Shown here in pieces: positions 16,737-26,771 of a stretch of 64,000 nucleotides of DNA. Location: contig NZ_FOZM01000001.1 in NCBI RefSeq assembly GCF_900114675.1, positions 186,001-250,000 of the forward strand, written 5' to 3'. This stretch comes from Yoonia litorea. GTDB taxonomy: Bacteria; Pseudomonadota; Alphaproteobacteria; Rhodobacterales; Rhodobacteraceae. Below the pieces are notes generated by a model. The model worked only from the letters and a program-made list of their open reading frames with translations. It did not search any database and was not told where the DNA came from. Each line of letters starts with the position of its first letter. The first letter of the stretch is position 1. Position numbers and translations under genes: made by a program.

Positions 16737-17426
16737 ATGGGCCGTCACACCCTGCATGGCAACCCCCCGATTACCGTTCATTTGCGCCGCTCGACGCGTG
16801 CAAGGCGGTTGTCTCTTCGTGTCTCACGCCTTGATGGACGGGTCAGCCTTACCTTGCCGCATTTCACACCTGAAGATGAGGGAATCAGTTTTTTGCAAAG
16901 CAAAGAAGGCTGGTTGCGCAAGCAATTGGTCGGGGTGCGCCCCATACAACAAGTGCAGCTTGGCGGAACGGTGCCGTTTCGCGGCGAACAACTGGAGATC
17001 AGGGAAGGCAAAGGGCGCGGCGTTGCAACCACGCAAAGCGCAATCCTCATCGCGCCAGGGCGGCCCGTGGGTGCGCAACTGCGGGCCTTTTTTCGGACAG
17101 AGGCACGGAGCGCACTGGCTGCGGCTTCCGACCGCTATGCCGCGATGCTCGGTCGCCGTTACACCCGCCTGACAATGCGTGATACGCGGTCGCGCTGGGG
17201 ATCCTGCACCTCTGATGGTGGCCTGATGTATTCATGGCGTCTTATCTTGGCCCCGCCGGAGGTGTTGGATTACGTTGCAGCACATGAGGTGGCGCATCTG
17301 GCCGAGATGAACCACGGCCCAGCATTCTGGAATACCGTAGAGCAACTCTGTCCCGACTTTGCGCAACATCGACGATGGCTCAAGCTGCACGGTGACACAT
17401 TGCACAGCGTCAGCTTTGACGATTGA
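16737..17426 (+). CDS. YgjP/SprT-type zinc metallohydrolase (DUF45)
   Basis: This 229-residue protein of the M48-like DUF45/YgjP family has the zinc motif HEVAHLAEMNHGPAFW near residue 185, matching the family pattern HExxH-x(5)-H. The conserved TRSRWGSCTSDG stretch precedes it. The ATG at 16737 is preferred over an in-frame TTG at 16731, with GAGAAG upstream. The cellular target is unknown. It ends 12 bases before the gntR operator, so readthrough into gntR is possible. Confidence 0.88.
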   Translation: MGRHTLHGNPPITVHLRRSTRARRLSLRVSRLDGRVSLTLPHFTPEDEGISFLQSKEGWLRKQLVGVRPIQQVQLGGTVPFRGEQLEIREGKGRGVATTQSAILIAPGRPVGAQLRAFFRTEARSALAAASDRYAAMLGRRYTRLTMRDTRSRWGSCTSDGGLMYSWRLILAPPEVLDYVAAHEVAHLAEMNHGPAFWNTVEQLCPDFAQHRRWLKLHGDTLHSVSFDD

Positions 17427-17438
17427 CCGGATTACGAT

Positions 17439-17450
17439 TTGTGATCACAA
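17439..17450. promoter_or_regulatory. TTGTGATCACAA palindrome, candidate GntR operator
   Basis: A perfect 12-bp palindrome lies 3 bases before the GTG start of gntR, where a bound protein would block translation start or transcription. The same 10-bp core occurs in front of sucC and sdhC, so I interpret it as an autoregulatory operator of the GntR protein. Confidence 0.6.
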
Positions 17451-17453
17451 CTT

Positions 17454-18107
17454 GTGTCCATGATCGCTCCGAGAGTTCAAGAAAGCACAACAGCGTCGCA
17501 TGAGCGTGTCTACCGCGCCTTGCGCACGCGGATCATGCACGGCGAAATCGCCCCTGGCGAGGCGCTGACTCTGCGCGGGATCGGCAAGTCGTTTGACGTC
17601 TCGATGACACCGGCCAGAGAAGCCGTTCGCCGCCTTGTCGCGGAAGGCGCGCTTTTTCTGTCCTCATCGGGCCGCGTTTCAACGCCAGAATTGACGAATG
17701 AGCGGATTGAAGAACTTGCAACGCTGCGTGCCTTGCTGGAGCCCGAACTGGCATCACGCGCGCTGCCACGGGCACACTTTGCTTTGATTGAAAGGCTTGA
17801 ATCGATCAATCAAAGCGTGAGCCAAGTCATCGCCAGACAGGATGCGACGGCTTACATCCGCTTGAATCTCGAATTCCACCGCACGCTCTACCTGCGCGCG
17901 CAGGCACCCGCTATGCTGGCGATGACCGAGACGGTCTGGCTCCAGCTTGGGCCGACAATGCGCGCGCTTTATGGACGTTTGCGCAGGACCGAACCGCCCT
18001 ATCACCACAAGCTGATCCTTGCAGCACTGAAGGCGGGCGATGAGCCAGGCTTGCGTCTGGCGGTGCGGACGGATGCGACGCAAGGCCTGCGGATGTTAAA
18101 AAATTAG
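17454..18107 (+). CDS. GntR-family transcriptional regulator (FCD domain)
   Basis: This 217-residue regulator has an N-terminal winged helix (residues about 18-80, with LRGIGKSFDVSMTPAREAVRRL as recognition part) and an all-helical FCD effector domain. The probable metal and ligand residues are in EFHRTLY and PYHHKLI. The start may be GTG 17454 or ATG 17460; neither has a good ribosome site. A palindrome abuts the start and recurs, in tandem, at the sucC and sdhC promoters. I infer control of TCA-cycle genes, probably by a carboxylic acid ligand. The gene overlaps its convergent neighbour by 4 bases. Confidence 0.9.
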   Translation: MSMIAPRVQESTTASHERVYRALRTRIMHGEIAPGEALTLRGIGKSFDVSMTPAREAVRRLVAEGALFLSSSGRVSTPELTNERIEELATLRALLEPELASRALPRAHFALIERLESINQSVSQVIARQDATAYIRLNLEFHRTLYLRAQAPAMLAMTETVWLQLGPTMRALYGRLRRTEPPYHHKLILAALKAGDEPGLRLAVRTDATQGLRMLKN

Positions 18108-18943
18108 CGCGGCGGATAGCGATCAAGATCGGACAGTGCGAGGTTCATCACCCGCCGGAAGTCCTCACCAGGGATGCCAAGACCATACGCAAGACGGGTC
18201 AGGAATTCGTGCTCTCGTGGAAGCAACCGTCCACTTGCCAGCGTGACGTAGAAAACCGCGCGCATAAGCACGTCTTTTTCACCGTCGCGCAAGCCACGCC
18301 CCATGTCGATGTAATCTGCGTCGCCAAGAGGGCCGCCTGTCTTGTCGGCGGCCTTGACCACCTGCGAGGTGCTGATGCTGCGTCGTGTCAGGCGCTGGGC
18401 TGTGCGCCTTATGAGCGTGATTTCTTTCCCTTCAATAACACCGTCACGATGCCCCGCGTGACACATCGCATACAGAATTCGCTGCGTCGTCTTGCGCCGC
18501 ATCGGACCGCGCAAATCATAGCCGAGCAGCGCTTTCACCCGGCGGATGATAACGGCCACCAGACCAAGGATCACAGCGGCCCAAACACCATAGTTGGTCA
18601 GGTTACGGCGGACGTCGTTCTTGGCGATAGCAGGCAAATCGGGGTTGATCAGGCCTGCATTCTGGGCTGCGCGCACGTCAGCGGGTGACAGAGACCGCAC
18701 AGGTTCCCCCGCGCAATTCTCTGTTGCAAGGACGTAGCCGGTGATGTTGCTGAGCAAGGTCACGCCATAGAACCGCAGGTCATCGGTCTCATAGCAGAGC
18801 GCCAATGCCGGGCGACCCGGTGTTGCCACATCAGTCGGGGCGACGAACTCATAGTCGGTGAATTGTCCGGTGTCCTCACCGAAGGCGTGGGCCGGTGCGC
18901 CTAACATGAGCCCCAGAACAAAGACCAAAGAAAATCGGGTCAT
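18104..18943 (-). CDS. Uncharacterised membrane-anchored protein with TerB-like C-terminal helices
   Basis: This 279-residue protein has a signal peptide (cleavage after AHA, about residue 20), a periplasmic part of roughly 95 residues with two cysteines (LCYETDD and ENCAGEP), one membrane segment near residues 118-136, and a cytoplasmic helical part. The last region (GVIEGKEITLIRR, LASGRLLPREHEFLTRLAYGLGI) recalls TerB/DUF533 helical domains, which I judge by eye only. The function is not known. It overlaps the convergent gntR by 4 bases. Confidence 0.75.
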   Translation of the reverse strand: MTRFSLVFVLGLMLGAPAHAFGEDTGQFTDYEFVAPTDVATPGRPALALCYETDDLRFYGVTLLSNITGYVLATENCAGEPVRSLSPADVRAAQNAGLINPDLPAIAKNDVRRNLTNYGVWAAVILGLVAVIIRRVKALLGYDLRGPMRRKTTQRILYAMCHAGHRDGVIEGKEITLIRRTAQRLTRRSISTSQVVKAADKTGGPLGDADYIDMGRGLRDGEKDVLMRAVFYVTLASGRLLPREHEFLTRLAYGLGIPGEDFRRVMNLALSDLDRYPPR

Positions 18944-19073
18944 CTAAATACTCGTCTTTCATGCGTAACCGGCTGAAAACATTGGCCAGCCTCGCGCAAT
19001 CTGGCAGCCCCAAATTGGACCGTTCACGCCGAGTTTACATTTTACACCGTGTTTGACCAGAGGGTCTGGAAGG

Positions 19074-19103
19074 GCAGGCCGCAGGCATCTTGCTGCGGCC
19101 TGC
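19074..19103 (-). terminator. Terminator-like hairpin after lpd
   Basis: A perfect 10-bp inverted repeat (GCAGGCCGCA and TGCGGCCTGC) with a 10-base loop lies 8 bases past the lpd stop. No T run follows, but its position suggests the 3' end of the suc-lpd transcript. Confidence 0.55.
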
Positions 19104-19110
19104 TGACAGA

Positions 19111-20499
19111 TCAGGCGTGGATCGCGCCATCGCCGCAGGCCAGTGCGGCCTCACGGACGGCTTCGGAGTATGTCGGGTGGGCGTGGCAGGTTCGGGCGAG
19201 ATCCTCTGCCGCGGCACCAAACTCCATGGCGACGCAGATTTCATGGATCAGATCACCGGCCATCGGACCAATGATATGGGCGCCCAGAACGCGGTCTGTG
19301 TCTGCATCGACGAGGATTTTCACAAACCCTTCGCCAGAGAAATTGGCTTTGGCGCGCGCGTTGCCCATGAAGGGGAACTTGCCGACTTTGTACTTACGGC
19401 CTTGTTCTTTCAGGGTTTCTTCGGTTTCACCGACGTTGGCGACTTCGGGGTGCGTGTAGATCACGCCCGGAATGACACCGTAGTTCACATGTGGGTGCTG
19501 ACCGGCGATCCCTTCGGCAACTGCCATGCCTTCATCTTCGGCCTTATGCGCCAGCATCGGGCCAGCAATCGTATCACCGATCGCATAAATCCCTTTGATA
19601 TTCGTGGCATAGCGCGCGTCGGTCTTGATCTGGCCGCGTTCGGTCATCTCCACGCCGAGCGCATCGAGGCCCAATCCTTCGGTGTAGGGTTTGCGGCCTG
19701 TGGCGACGAGGACAGTGTCAGCGGTCATCGTGTGTTCGCTGTCGTCCTTGCGCATCTTGTAGGTCACTGTGGCCTTGCTTCCCTTGACCGAGACGCCTTG
19801 CACCGCAGCGCCGAGTGTGAACTTAAGGCCTTGCTTTGTCAGCATTTTCTGGAACTGACGCGCGATTTCGGCGTCCATGCCTGGCGTGATCGCATCAAGG
19901 AATTCGATCACTTCAACCTCAGCCCCCATCCGCGCGTAAACGGAGCCCAGTTCAAGCCCGATCACGCCTGCGCCGATCACGACCATTTTCTTGGGGATCT
20001 TCGGCAAGGACAGCGCACCGGTTGAGGTCACGACTGTCTTTTCGTCGACCTCTACACCTGGCAGCGAGGACGGCTCCGAGCCTGAGGCAATGATGATATT
20101 CTTGGCCTCATGGACCTCATCACCGACCTTGACCTTGCCGGCCTCAGGGATGCTGGCCCAGCCTTTGATCCAGTCTACCTTGTTCTTTTTAAACAGAAAT
20201 TCGATGCCGCCGGTATTCTGGGCGATCGTCTCTTCCTTGTAGGTGAGCATCTGTTTGAAATCGACAGAAGGGGCTTTGCCCTTCAGGCCCATGGTTGCAA
20301 AGTTATGCTCTGCCTCGTGCAGCATATGGGTGGCGTGAAGCATCGCTTTGGAGGGGATACAGCCGACATTCAGGCAGGTGCCGCCGAGTGTCTCGCGTCC
20401 TTCGACACAAGCCACTTTCATTCCGAGCTGGGCGCAGCGGATGGCGCAGACATAGCCGCCGGGACCGGCACCGATTACAATCACGTCATAGCTGGACAT
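19111..20499 (-). CDS. lpd: Dihydrolipoyl dehydrogenase (E3)
   Basis: This 462-residue flavoprotein reoxidises the lipoyl group of 2-oxoacid dehydrogenase complexes with NAD. The FAD motif [10 protein letters not shown] is at the N-terminus, and the redox disulfide is C42/C47 in [13 protein letters not shown]. The NAD motif [13 protein letters not shown] and the C-terminal active-site HAHPTYSE are also present. Its position downstream of sucA and sucB marks it as the E3 of the oxoglutarate dehydrogenase complex. An 11-bp repeat array lies in its upstream region, so it may also have its own promoter. Confidence 0.96.
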   Translation of the reverse strand: MSSYDVIVIGAGPGGYVCAIRCAQLGMKVACVEGRETLGGTCLNVGCIPSKAMLHATHMLHEAEHNFATMGLKGKAPSVDFKQMLTYKEETIAQNTGGIEFLFKKNKVDWIKGWASIPEAGKVKVGDEVHEAKNIIIASGSEPSSLPGVEVDEKTVVTSTGALSLPKIPKKMVVIGAGVIGLELGSVYARMGAEVEVIEFLDAITPGMDAEIARQFQKMLTKQGLKFTLGAAVQGVSVKGSKATVTYKMRKDDSEHTMTADTVLVATGRKPYTEGLGLDALGVEMTERGQIKTDARYATNIKGIYAIGDTIAGPMLAHKAEDEGMAVAEGIAGQHPHVNYGVIPGVIYTHPEVANVGETEETLKEQGRKYKVGKFPFMGNARAKANFSGEGFVKILVDADTDRVLGAHIIGPMAGDLIHEICVAMEFGAAAEDLARTCHAHPTYSEAVREAALACGDGAIHA

Positions 20500-20526
20500 A
20501 AGGAAACTCCTTCAGGCATTTTGGGC

Positions 20527-20578
20527 GTACACTGGCTGTACACAACCTGTACACAGGCCGTACACAACCGGTGCATAC
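20527..20578. repeat. Tandem GTACAC array with an 11-bp period upstream of lpd
   Basis: GTACAC occurs at 20527, 20538, 20549 and 20560, each exactly 11 bases apart, and a degenerate copy (GTGCATAC) starts at 20571. The array sits 28-79 bases before the lpd start. One helical turn between copies would place bound proteins on one face of the DNA. It may be an operator array or a short tandem repeat without function. Confidence 0.8.
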
Positions 20579-20584
20579 GAATTG

Positions 20585-20995
20585 TCATATCAAGGCTGAC
20601 ACAATCATCAGCATGGTTGCAAGAAACCCGACAAACCAGATCAGCGATCGCCAGGGCGACCAGCCGAAATAGTAGGCGGGCACATAAAGAACGCGCGCGG
20701 CCAGATAGGTCCAGGCGCAGATGGCAGTCAGTCCGGTCCCCTTGTCGCCTAGCGACACGACCACGACGGCGAGCGTGAAAAGGATCAACCCCTCGAAATG
20801 GTTGTTCAGCGCCCGGAAGAGCCGACCGGTCTTGTCACTGACCTGATCAATGAGCGGCTTTTCAAGACGCGAGCTGTCGCGCGGTGATGCCGTCTTGCCG
20901 GGGCCAAGTTCGAGATTGGCCGGCACCGACATCAGCACAAACTGGACGCCTTGCAAAAGGCCCGCGAGGGCGAGGACGGTGAGTTCGTGGGTCAT
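20585..20995 (-). CDS. MAPEG family membrane protein
   Basis: This is a 136-residue integral membrane protein with four predicted helices. The MAPEG pattern is visible as RLFRALNNHFEGLILFTLAVV with the typical Asn/Glu, then AARVLYVPAYYFGWSPWRS. Bacterial members are of unknown substrate; eukaryotic relatives are microsomal glutathione transferases. It begins 4 bases inside the end of the preceding small gene and lies between sucB and lpd, so it is cotranscribed with the complex. Confidence 0.85.
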   Translation of the reverse strand: MTHELTVLALAGLLQGVQFVLMSVPANLELGPGKTASPRDSSRLEKPLIDQVSDKTGRLFRALNNHFEGLILFTLAVVVVSLGDKGTGLTAICAWTYLAARVLYVPAYYFGWSPWRSLIWFVGFLATMLMIVSALI

Positions 20996-21234
20996 TTCTC
21001 GATCTCCTCGCCACCCTCATACACATGTATCTTCAGCCGGTTCGCCTGCATCAGTGTCACCACGAAGGAGATGCCGGCGAGGACGATGGTGGCGGGCCAG
21101 AGCCAGCCGATGCCGTCAACCAGTGCGGTCAGCACCAGCACCACGCCGAAACCCACCGTCCAGCGCAGGCCCCACCCGATGATGCGGGCGCGGAAAATCT
21201 GGTCGTATTCGGCTTGGGTCAGGGCGCGTTGCAT
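20992..21234 (-). CDS. Small two-helix membrane protein, unrecognised
   Basis: This 80-residue protein has two hydrophobic helices (about residues 19-37 and 42-62) and a charged C-terminus ending GGEEIEK. I recognise no family. It overlaps the MAPEG gene by 4 bases and follows sucB by 39 bases, so it travels with the oxoglutarate dehydrogenase operon. Confidence 0.72.
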   Translation of the reverse strand: MQRALTQAEYDQIFRARIIGWGLRWTVGFGVVLVLTALVDGIGWLWPATIVLAGISFVVTLMQANRLKIHVYEGGEEIEK

Positions 21235-21273
21235 GTCAGGCTCGAAATGGCGGGCAGGGCCCGCCAGTCCCGA

Positions 21274-22485
21274 TTACAGATCCATCAACAGGCGACGTGG
21301 ATCCTCAAGCGCTTCTTTCACGCGTACGAGGAATGTCACGGCGCCTTTGCCATCGACGATCCGGTGGTCATAGCTGAGTGCGAGATACATCATCGGACGG
21401 ATCACCACCTGACCGTTGATCGCCATCGGACGATCCTGAATCTTGTGCATCCCGAGGATACCGGACTGCGGCGGGTTCAGGATGGGCGAGGACATGAGCG
21501 AGCCGTAGACACCACCGTTGGAGATGGTGAATGTGCCGCCCTGCATTTCGGCCATGGAGAGCTTGCCGTCGCGGGCCTTCGCGCCTTTTTCGGCAATCGC
21601 CTTTTCGATGGCGGCGAAGCTCATCTGGTCGGCGTCATTGATCACAGGCACAACAAGACCAGTCGGCGTGCCTGCGGCGATGCCCATGTTGACATAGTTC
21701 TTATAAACGATGTCTGTGCCGTCGATCTCGGCGTTCACTTCAGGCACTTCTTTCAGCGCGTGCACGCAGGCCTTGGTGAAGAAGGACATAAAGCCCAGTT
21801 TGACGCCGTGCTTTTTGAGGAACAGGTCCTTGTATTCGTTCCGCAGGGCCATGACCTCGGTCATGTCGACCTCGTTGTAGGTCGTTAGCATGGCGGCGGT
21901 GTTCTGGCTGTCCTTCAGACGCTTGGCGATGGTCTGACGCAGACGGGTCATTTTCACACGTTCTTCGCGGGCGGCCTGATCGGCGGCGACCGGTGCGCGT
22001 GGTGCGGCAGCAGGGGCAGGTGCGGCGGAGGCCGAGGACAGGGCGTTGAGCACGTCCTCTTTCATCACGCGGCCGTCTTTGCCGGTGCCTTGCACGTCGG
22101 AGAGGTTGTTTTCGGCCATCAGCTTTTTGGCGGATGGTGCATCTTCGACGTCTTTGCCTTTGGCCTCTGGTGCCGGGGCAGGTGCCTCTTCTTCCTTCGC
22201 TGCGGCCTTTGGCTCTTCGGCCTTGGCTGCCGGAGCCGCGGCGGCGTCGCCTTCGGCGATCTGCGCAAGCAGCGCATCAACGCCGACGGTTTCGCCTTCG
22301 GCGGCGACGATTTCCGAGAGTGTGCCAGCCACAGGGCTCGGCACCTCGACGGTCACCTTGTCAGTTTCCAGCTCGCAGAGCATCTCATCAACCGCCACGG
22401 CATCGCCGGGCTGTTTGAACCATGTGGCGACCGTCGCTTCTGTCACGGATTCGCCAAGTGTGGGGACGCGGACTTCGGTGCTCAT
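21274..22485 (-). CDS. sucB: Dihydrolipoyllysine succinyltransferase, E2 of oxoglutarate dehydrogenase
   Basis: This 403-residue E2 subunit transfers the succinyl group to CoA. The N-terminal lipoyl domain has K43 in [11 protein letters not shown], followed by an Ala/Pro/Glu-rich linker, a peripheral subunit-binding domain ([27 protein letters not shown]) and the catalytic domain ending in [10 protein letters not shown] with the active-site His and Asp. The ATG at 22485 overlaps the sucA stop by one base, so the longer in-frame reading to 22638 is rejected. Confidence 0.96.
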   Translation of the reverse strand: MSTEVRVPTLGESVTEATVATWFKQPGDAVAVDEMLCELETDKVTVEVPSPVAGTLSEIVAAEGETVGVDALLAQIAEGDAAAAPAAKAEEPKAAAKEEEAPAPAPEAKGKDVEDAPSAKKLMAENNLSDVQGTGKDGRVMKEDVLNALSSASAAPAPAAAPRAPVAADQAAREERVKMTRLRQTIAKRLKDSQNTAAMLTTYNEVDMTEVMALRNEYKDLFLKKHGVKLGFMSFFTKACVHALKEVPEVNAEIDGTDIVYKNYVNMGIAAGTPTGLVVPVINDADQMSFAAIEKAIAEKGAKARDGKLSMAEMQGGTFTISNGGVYGSLMSSPILNPPQSGILGMHKIQDRPMAINGQVVIRPMMYLALSYDHRIVDGKGAVTFLVRVKEALEDPRRLLMDL

Positions 22486-25442
22486 TACTTGCTTCCTTCG
22501 ATAGTCAGGGCGTCGTTCACGAGCGCCTGTTGTTCTGCTTTGTGCTTGCTGGCCAGGCCCGTGGCGGGCGAGGCGGCGGCGGCGCGTCCTGCGTAGACGG
22601 GCCGTGTGTGTTTTGCACCGATACGGGTCAGCACCCATTCGATGTTTGGCTCAATAAATGACCATGCACCCTGGTTGCGCGGCTCTTCCTGACACCAGAC
22701 CATTTCGGCGTTCTTGAAGCGCTCAAGCTCCTTGACCGCAGATTGTGCCGGGAACGGATAGAACTGTTCGAAGCGCATCAGGTAGACGTCGTCGATGCCA
22801 CGGGCGTCGCGTTCTTCCAGCAGGTCGTAGTAGACCTTGCCGGAACACATCACGACACGTTTGATCTTGTCGTCTGCGGCCAGTTCGGTGTCCGAATTGC
22901 CGTGTTGTGCGTCATCCCAGAGGACACGGTGGAAGGATGACCCGACCGTGAATTCCTCGCGCTTGGAGACCGCCAGTTTGTGCCGCAGCAGCGACTTTGG
23001 CGTCATCAGGATGAGCGGCTTACGGAAGGTCCGGTGCAGCTGGCGGCGCAGCAGGTGGAAGTAGTTGGCTGGCGTTGTGCAGTTGGCCACGATCCAGTTG
23101 TCGCCACCGCACATCGTCAGGAAACGCTCCAAACGTGCAGACGAGTGTTCGGGGCCCTGTCCTTCGTAGCCGTGCGGCAGCAGGCAGACGAGGCCCGACA
23201 TGCGCAGCCATTTGCTTTCGCCGGAACTGATGAACTGGTCGAACATGATCTGCGCGCCGTTGGCAAAGTCGCCGAACTGCGCTTCCCAAAGCGTCAGCGC
23301 ATTGGGTTCGGCCAGCGAGTAGCCGTATTCAAAGCCTAGCACCGCATATTCCGACAGCATCGAGTCGATGACTTCGTAATGTGCCTGACCTTCGCGGATA
23401 TTGTTGAGCGGGTAGTAGCGCTCTTCGGTTTCCTGATTGACCAGACCGGAATGGCGCTGGCTGAACGTGCCGCGGGTCGAATCCTGCCCTGACAGGCGGA
23501 CACGGTAGCCTTCGGTCAGCAGTGATCCGAAAGCAAGCGCCTCGCCGGTGGCCCAGTCGATCCCTTCGCCGGTTTCGAACATTTTGGCTTTGGCATCCAT
23601 CAGACGTGCAACGGTCTTATGCAGCGGATAGCCGTCCGGCACCGTGCTGAGGGCTTCGCCAACGGCGTTGAACGTGGCTTCCTCAATCGCGGTGACGCCG
23701 CGCTGGTAGTCTTCGTCCTGACGATCCAGATGGGACCATTTGCCGTCAAGCCAGTCGGCCTTGTTCGGCTTGTAGGTCTTGCCGGCTTCAAATTCATCGT
23801 TCAGGTGCGCCTGGAAGGCGGCCTTCATGTCTTCGATTTCGCCTTCGGGGATCAGGCCGTCATTGACCAGTCGATCTGTGTAGAGCGTCAGCGTGGTCTT
23901 ATGCTTCTTGATCTTCTTGTACATCACCGGGTTGGTGAACATCGGCTCGTCGCCTTCGTTGTGACCAAAGCGGCGGTAGCAGATGATGTCGAGAACCACG
24001 TCCTTGTGGAACTTCTGGCGGAATTCGGTGGCCACACGGGCGGCGTGGACCACGGCCTCGGGATCGTCGCCATTGACGTGGAAGATCGGCGCCTCGACCA
24101 TCAGGGCAATATCTGTGGGGTAGGGCGATGAACGGCTGAAGTGCGGTGCTGTGGTAAAGCCGATCTGGTTGTTGACGACGATATGCATTGTGCCGCCAGT
24201 CTTGTGACCCTTCAGGCCGGACAGACCGAAGCCTTCTGCCACGACGCCTTGCCCGGCAAATGCCGCATCGCCATGCAGCAGGATGCCCATGACCTTGGTG
24301 CGGTCTTCGTCGTTTTTCTGGTCCTGCTTGGCGCGGACCTTGCCCAGAACGACCGGGTTGACGGCCTCAAGGTGGGACGGGTTCGCTGTCAGCGACAGGT
24401 GCACGTTGTTGCCGTCGAATTCACGGTCTGACGATGCGCCGAGGTGGTATTTCACGTCGCCTGAACCATCGACGTCCTCTGGCTTGAACGAGCCGCCCTG
24501 AAATTCGTTGAAAATCGCGCGGTAGGGTTTCTGCATCACATTGGCGAGCACGGACAGACGGCCACGGTGCGGCATGCCGATGACGATATCCTCAAGCCCG
24601 AGCTGACCGCCGCGCTTGATGATCTGTTCCATTGCAGGGATCAGCGCCTCGCCACCATCAAGGCCGAAGCGCTTGGTGCCCATGTATTTGACATGCAGGA
24701 ACTTCTCGAAGCCTTCAGCCTGCACAAGACTGTTCAGGATCGCCTTGCGGCCTTCTTTGGTGAAGGCGATTTCCTTGCCGTAGCCTTCGATTCGCTCTTT
24801 CAGCCATGCGGCTTCTTCGGGGTTCGAGATGTGCATGTATTGCAGGGCAAAGGTGCCGCAGTAGGTGCGCTGCACAATCGCCATGATCTCGTTCATGGTT
24901 GCGTGCTCAAGCCCCAAAACATTGTCGAGGAAGATCGGCCGGTCCATGTCACCGTCGGTGAAACCGTAGGACTTGGGATCAAGTTCCGGATGAGGTGTCT
25001 GGTCGCGCATCCCCAGCGGGTCCAGATCAGCGACGAGGTGACCACGGATGCGGTAGGCACGGATCAGCATCAGCGCGCGGATACTGTCGAGAACGGCACT
25101 GCGTACCTGTTCTTCGGTGATCGCAACGCCTTTTTCGGCGGCCTTGTCTTTGATCTTTTTGCCAGCAGCCTCAGGCTCGGCGGCCCATTGCCCGTCGAGC
25201 GCGGCTGTCAGGTCGTCATTTGGCTGCGGGGGCCAGTCAGTCCGTGCCCAGCTTGGACCGTTGGCCTCTGCCTTTGCATCAGCAGGCGCGTCGCCAAGCG
25301 AGCGGAAGAAAGCCTGCCAGCTTTCATCTACCGCGCCGGGGTTGTCGGCGTAGCGGGCGTAAAGCTGTTCGACATATTCAGCGTTATGGCCTTGCAGAAA
25401 TGACGAGGCGTGGAAATCGTCGTTGGGGGAATGGTCGTTCAT
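22485..25442 (-). CDS. sucA: 2-oxoglutarate dehydrogenase E1
   Basis: This is the thiamine-diphosphate E1 subunit, 985 residues, close to the usual length. The N-terminal segment [17 protein letters not shown] is typical of SucA and binds the E2 core. [14 protein letters not shown] and the thiamine motif region [14 protein letters not shown] are visible, as is [10 protein letters not shown]. The enzyme decarboxylates oxoglutarate in the TCA cycle. sucB follows with a one-base overlap, and a hairpin separates this gene from sucD upstream. Confidence 0.97.
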   Translation of the reverse strand: MNDHSPNDDFHASSFLQGHNAEYVEQLYARYADNPGAVDESWQAFFRSLGDAPADAKAEANGPSWARTDWPPQPNDDLTAALDGQWAAEPEAAGKKIKDKAAEKGVAITEEQVRSAVLDSIRALMLIRAYRIRGHLVADLDPLGMRDQTPHPELDPKSYGFTDGDMDRPIFLDNVLGLEHATMNEIMAIVQRTYCGTFALQYMHISNPEEAAWLKERIEGYGKEIAFTKEGRKAILNSLVQAEGFEKFLHVKYMGTKRFGLDGGEALIPAMEQIIKRGGQLGLEDIVIGMPHRGRLSVLANVMQKPYRAIFNEFQGGSFKPEDVDGSGDVKYHLGASSDREFDGNNVHLSLTANPSHLEAVNPVVLGKVRAKQDQKNDEDRTKVMGILLHGDAAFAGQGVVAEGFGLSGLKGHKTGGTMHIVVNNQIGFTTAPHFSRSSPYPTDIALMVEAPIFHVNGDDPEAVVHAARVATEFRQKFHKDVVLDIICYRRFGHNEGDEPMFTNPVMYKKIKKHKTTLTLYTDRLVNDGLIPEGEIEDMKAAFQAHLNDEFEAGKTYKPNKADWLDGKWSHLDRQDEDYQRGVTAIEEATFNAVGEALSTVPDGYPLHKTVARLMDAKAKMFETGEGIDWATGEALAFGSLLTEGYRVRLSGQDSTRGTFSQRHSGLVNQETEERYYPLNNIREGQAHYEVIDSMLSEYAVLGFEYGYSLAEPNALTLWEAQFGDFANGAQIMFDQFISSGESKWLRMSGLVCLLPHGYEGQGPEHSSARLERFLTMCGGDNWIVANCTTPANYFHLLRRQLHRTFRKPLILMTPKSLLRHKLAVSKREEFTVGSSFHRVLWDDAQHGNSDTELAADDKIKRVVMCSGKVYYDLLEERDARGIDDVYLMRFEQFYPFPAQSAVKELERFKNAEMVWCQEEPRNQGAWSFIEPNIEWVLTRIGAKHTRPVYAGRAAAASPATGLASKHKAEQQALVNDALTIEGSK

Positions 25443-25506
25443 GACGGGACCTCAAAGTATTCGCGCGTCGTCTGGTTGTTGCGGGGGACGACAGACCCGG
25501 ATTTAA

Positions 25507-25532
25507 GGCTGCCCCGACTGGCCGGGGCAGCC
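25507..25532 (-). terminator. Hairpin between sucD and sucA
   Basis: A perfect 9-bp stem (GGCTGCCCC and GGGGCAGCC, 8-base loop) lies right after sucD, followed on the minus strand by TTAAAT. It could be a partial terminator separating succinyl-CoA synthetase from oxoglutarate dehydrogenase expression. Confidence 0.55.
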
Positions 25533-25538
25533 ACTTTC

Positions 25539-26423
25539 TTATTTGCCGATGGCCTCAAGCACGGCTTCACCCAGCGTCGCGGGGCTGTCTGCCACGACGA
25601 TGCCGGCGGATTTCATCGCTTCGATCTTGCTTTCGGCGTCGCCTTTGCCGCCGGCCACAATCGCACCGGCGTGACCCATGCGGCGGCCCGGAGGGGCGGT
25701 GCGGCCAGCGATGAAACCGGCGACTGGCTTCCAGCGGCCTTTTTTCTTTTGCTCGGCAAGGAATTCGGCGGCTTCTTCTTCGGCGGTACCACCGATTTCG
25801 CCGATCATGATGATCGACTGCGTTTCGTCGTCATCAAGGAACATGTCCAGCACGTCGATATGCTCGGTCCCTTTGATGGGGTCGCCGCCGATGCCGACAG
25901 CGGTCGACTGGCCGAGGCCGGAATCCGATGTCTGCTTCACAGCTTCATAGGTCAGCGTACCGGAGCGGGAAACAACACCGACCGAGCCGCGCTTGTGGAT
26001 GTGACCCGGCATAATGCCGATCTTGCAGGCGTCAGGTGTGATGATGCCAGGGCAGTTCGGCCCGATCAGGCGGCTGGAGGAATTCTGCAATGCTGCCTTC
26101 ACGCGCATCATGTCCAGCACAGGGATGCCTTCGGTGATACAGATGATCAGTTCCATCTCAGCGTCGATCGCTTCGAGGATGGAATCTGCGGCGAATGGCG
26201 GAGGCACATAGATGACCGAGGCATTGGCTTCGGTTTTGGCCTTTGCTTCATGCACCGAGTTGAAGATCGGCAGGTCCAGATGTGTCTGCCCACCTTTGCC
26301 GGGGGTCACGCCGCCGACCATCTTGGTGCCGTATGCAATCGCTTGTTCAGAGTGGAACGTCCCCTGCGAACCGGTGAGGCCCTGACAGATGACTTTGGTG
26401 TTTTCGTCTACGAGAATAGCCAT
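25539..26423 (-). CDS. sucD: Succinyl-CoA synthetase alpha subunit
   Basis: This 294-residue subunit binds CoA and carries the phosphohistidine. The N-terminal CoA-binding segment [18 protein letters not shown] is present, as is the histidine in [18 protein letters not shown]. It pairs with SucC to make ATP or GTP from succinyl-CoA. In this operon a small secreted protein gene separates it from sucC. Confidence 0.97.
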   Translation of the reverse strand: MAILVDENTKVICQGLTGSQGTFHSEQAIAYGTKMVGGVTPGKGGQTHLDLPIFNSVHEAKAKTEANASVIYVPPPFAADSILEAIDAEMELIICITEGIPVLDMMRVKAALQNSSSRLIGPNCPGIITPDACKIGIMPGHIHKRGSVGVVSRSGTLTYEAVKQTSDSGLGQSTAVGIGGDPIKGTEHIDVLDMFLDDDETQSIIMIGEIGGTAEEEAAEFLAEQKKKGRWKPVAGFIAGRTAPPGRRMGHAGAIVAGGKGDAESKIEAMKSAGIVVADSPATLGEAVLEAIGK

Positions 26424-26441
26424 GGCTGGTGGCTCCCTTAA

Positions 26442-26771
26442 TTAATTCGATGAGAGGAAGTCGAAGCCGGTGCGCTTGGCCCGGATCGCGATGAGGGCTG
26501 CACGCACCTCTTCTTCCATTTCTTTTTGATAGGCTGCCAGGCCTTCGCCGTTGGCAGCATCAATTGATTTCAGATAGTCCGTGCGTTCGCTGAAGCAGTT
26601 TCGCGCAACAATCGTTTCCGCGAGATCTGCGAGATTCCCGTGATCTGCTTCGAGCTGCTCTGCCAAGTCGACAAGACAGTCGAAAACCTGTGTCCGCTCA
26701 TCTGCGAGAGCAAAACCACTGGCAGGCTGGATCACAAGAAGGCCGCAGATCAGGACGCGGGACAGTGTCAT
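26442..26771 (-). CDS. Small secreted protein between sucC and sucD, unrecognised
   Basis: This 109-residue protein begins with a Sec signal peptide (hydrophobic core [17 protein letters not shown], about 23 residues). The mature part is helical and charged, with two cysteines (FDCLVDL and RNCFSER) that could form a disulfide. Its start overlaps the end of sucC by 4 bases and sucD begins 18 bases later, so it is made together with the TCA enzymes although it should be periplasmic. I recognise no family. Confidence 0.75.
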   Translation of the reverse strand: MTLSRVLICGLLVIQPASGFALADERTQVFDCLVDLAEQLEADHGNLADLAETIVARNCFSERTDYLKSIDAANGEGLAAYQKEMEEEVRAALIAIRAKRTGFDFLSSN

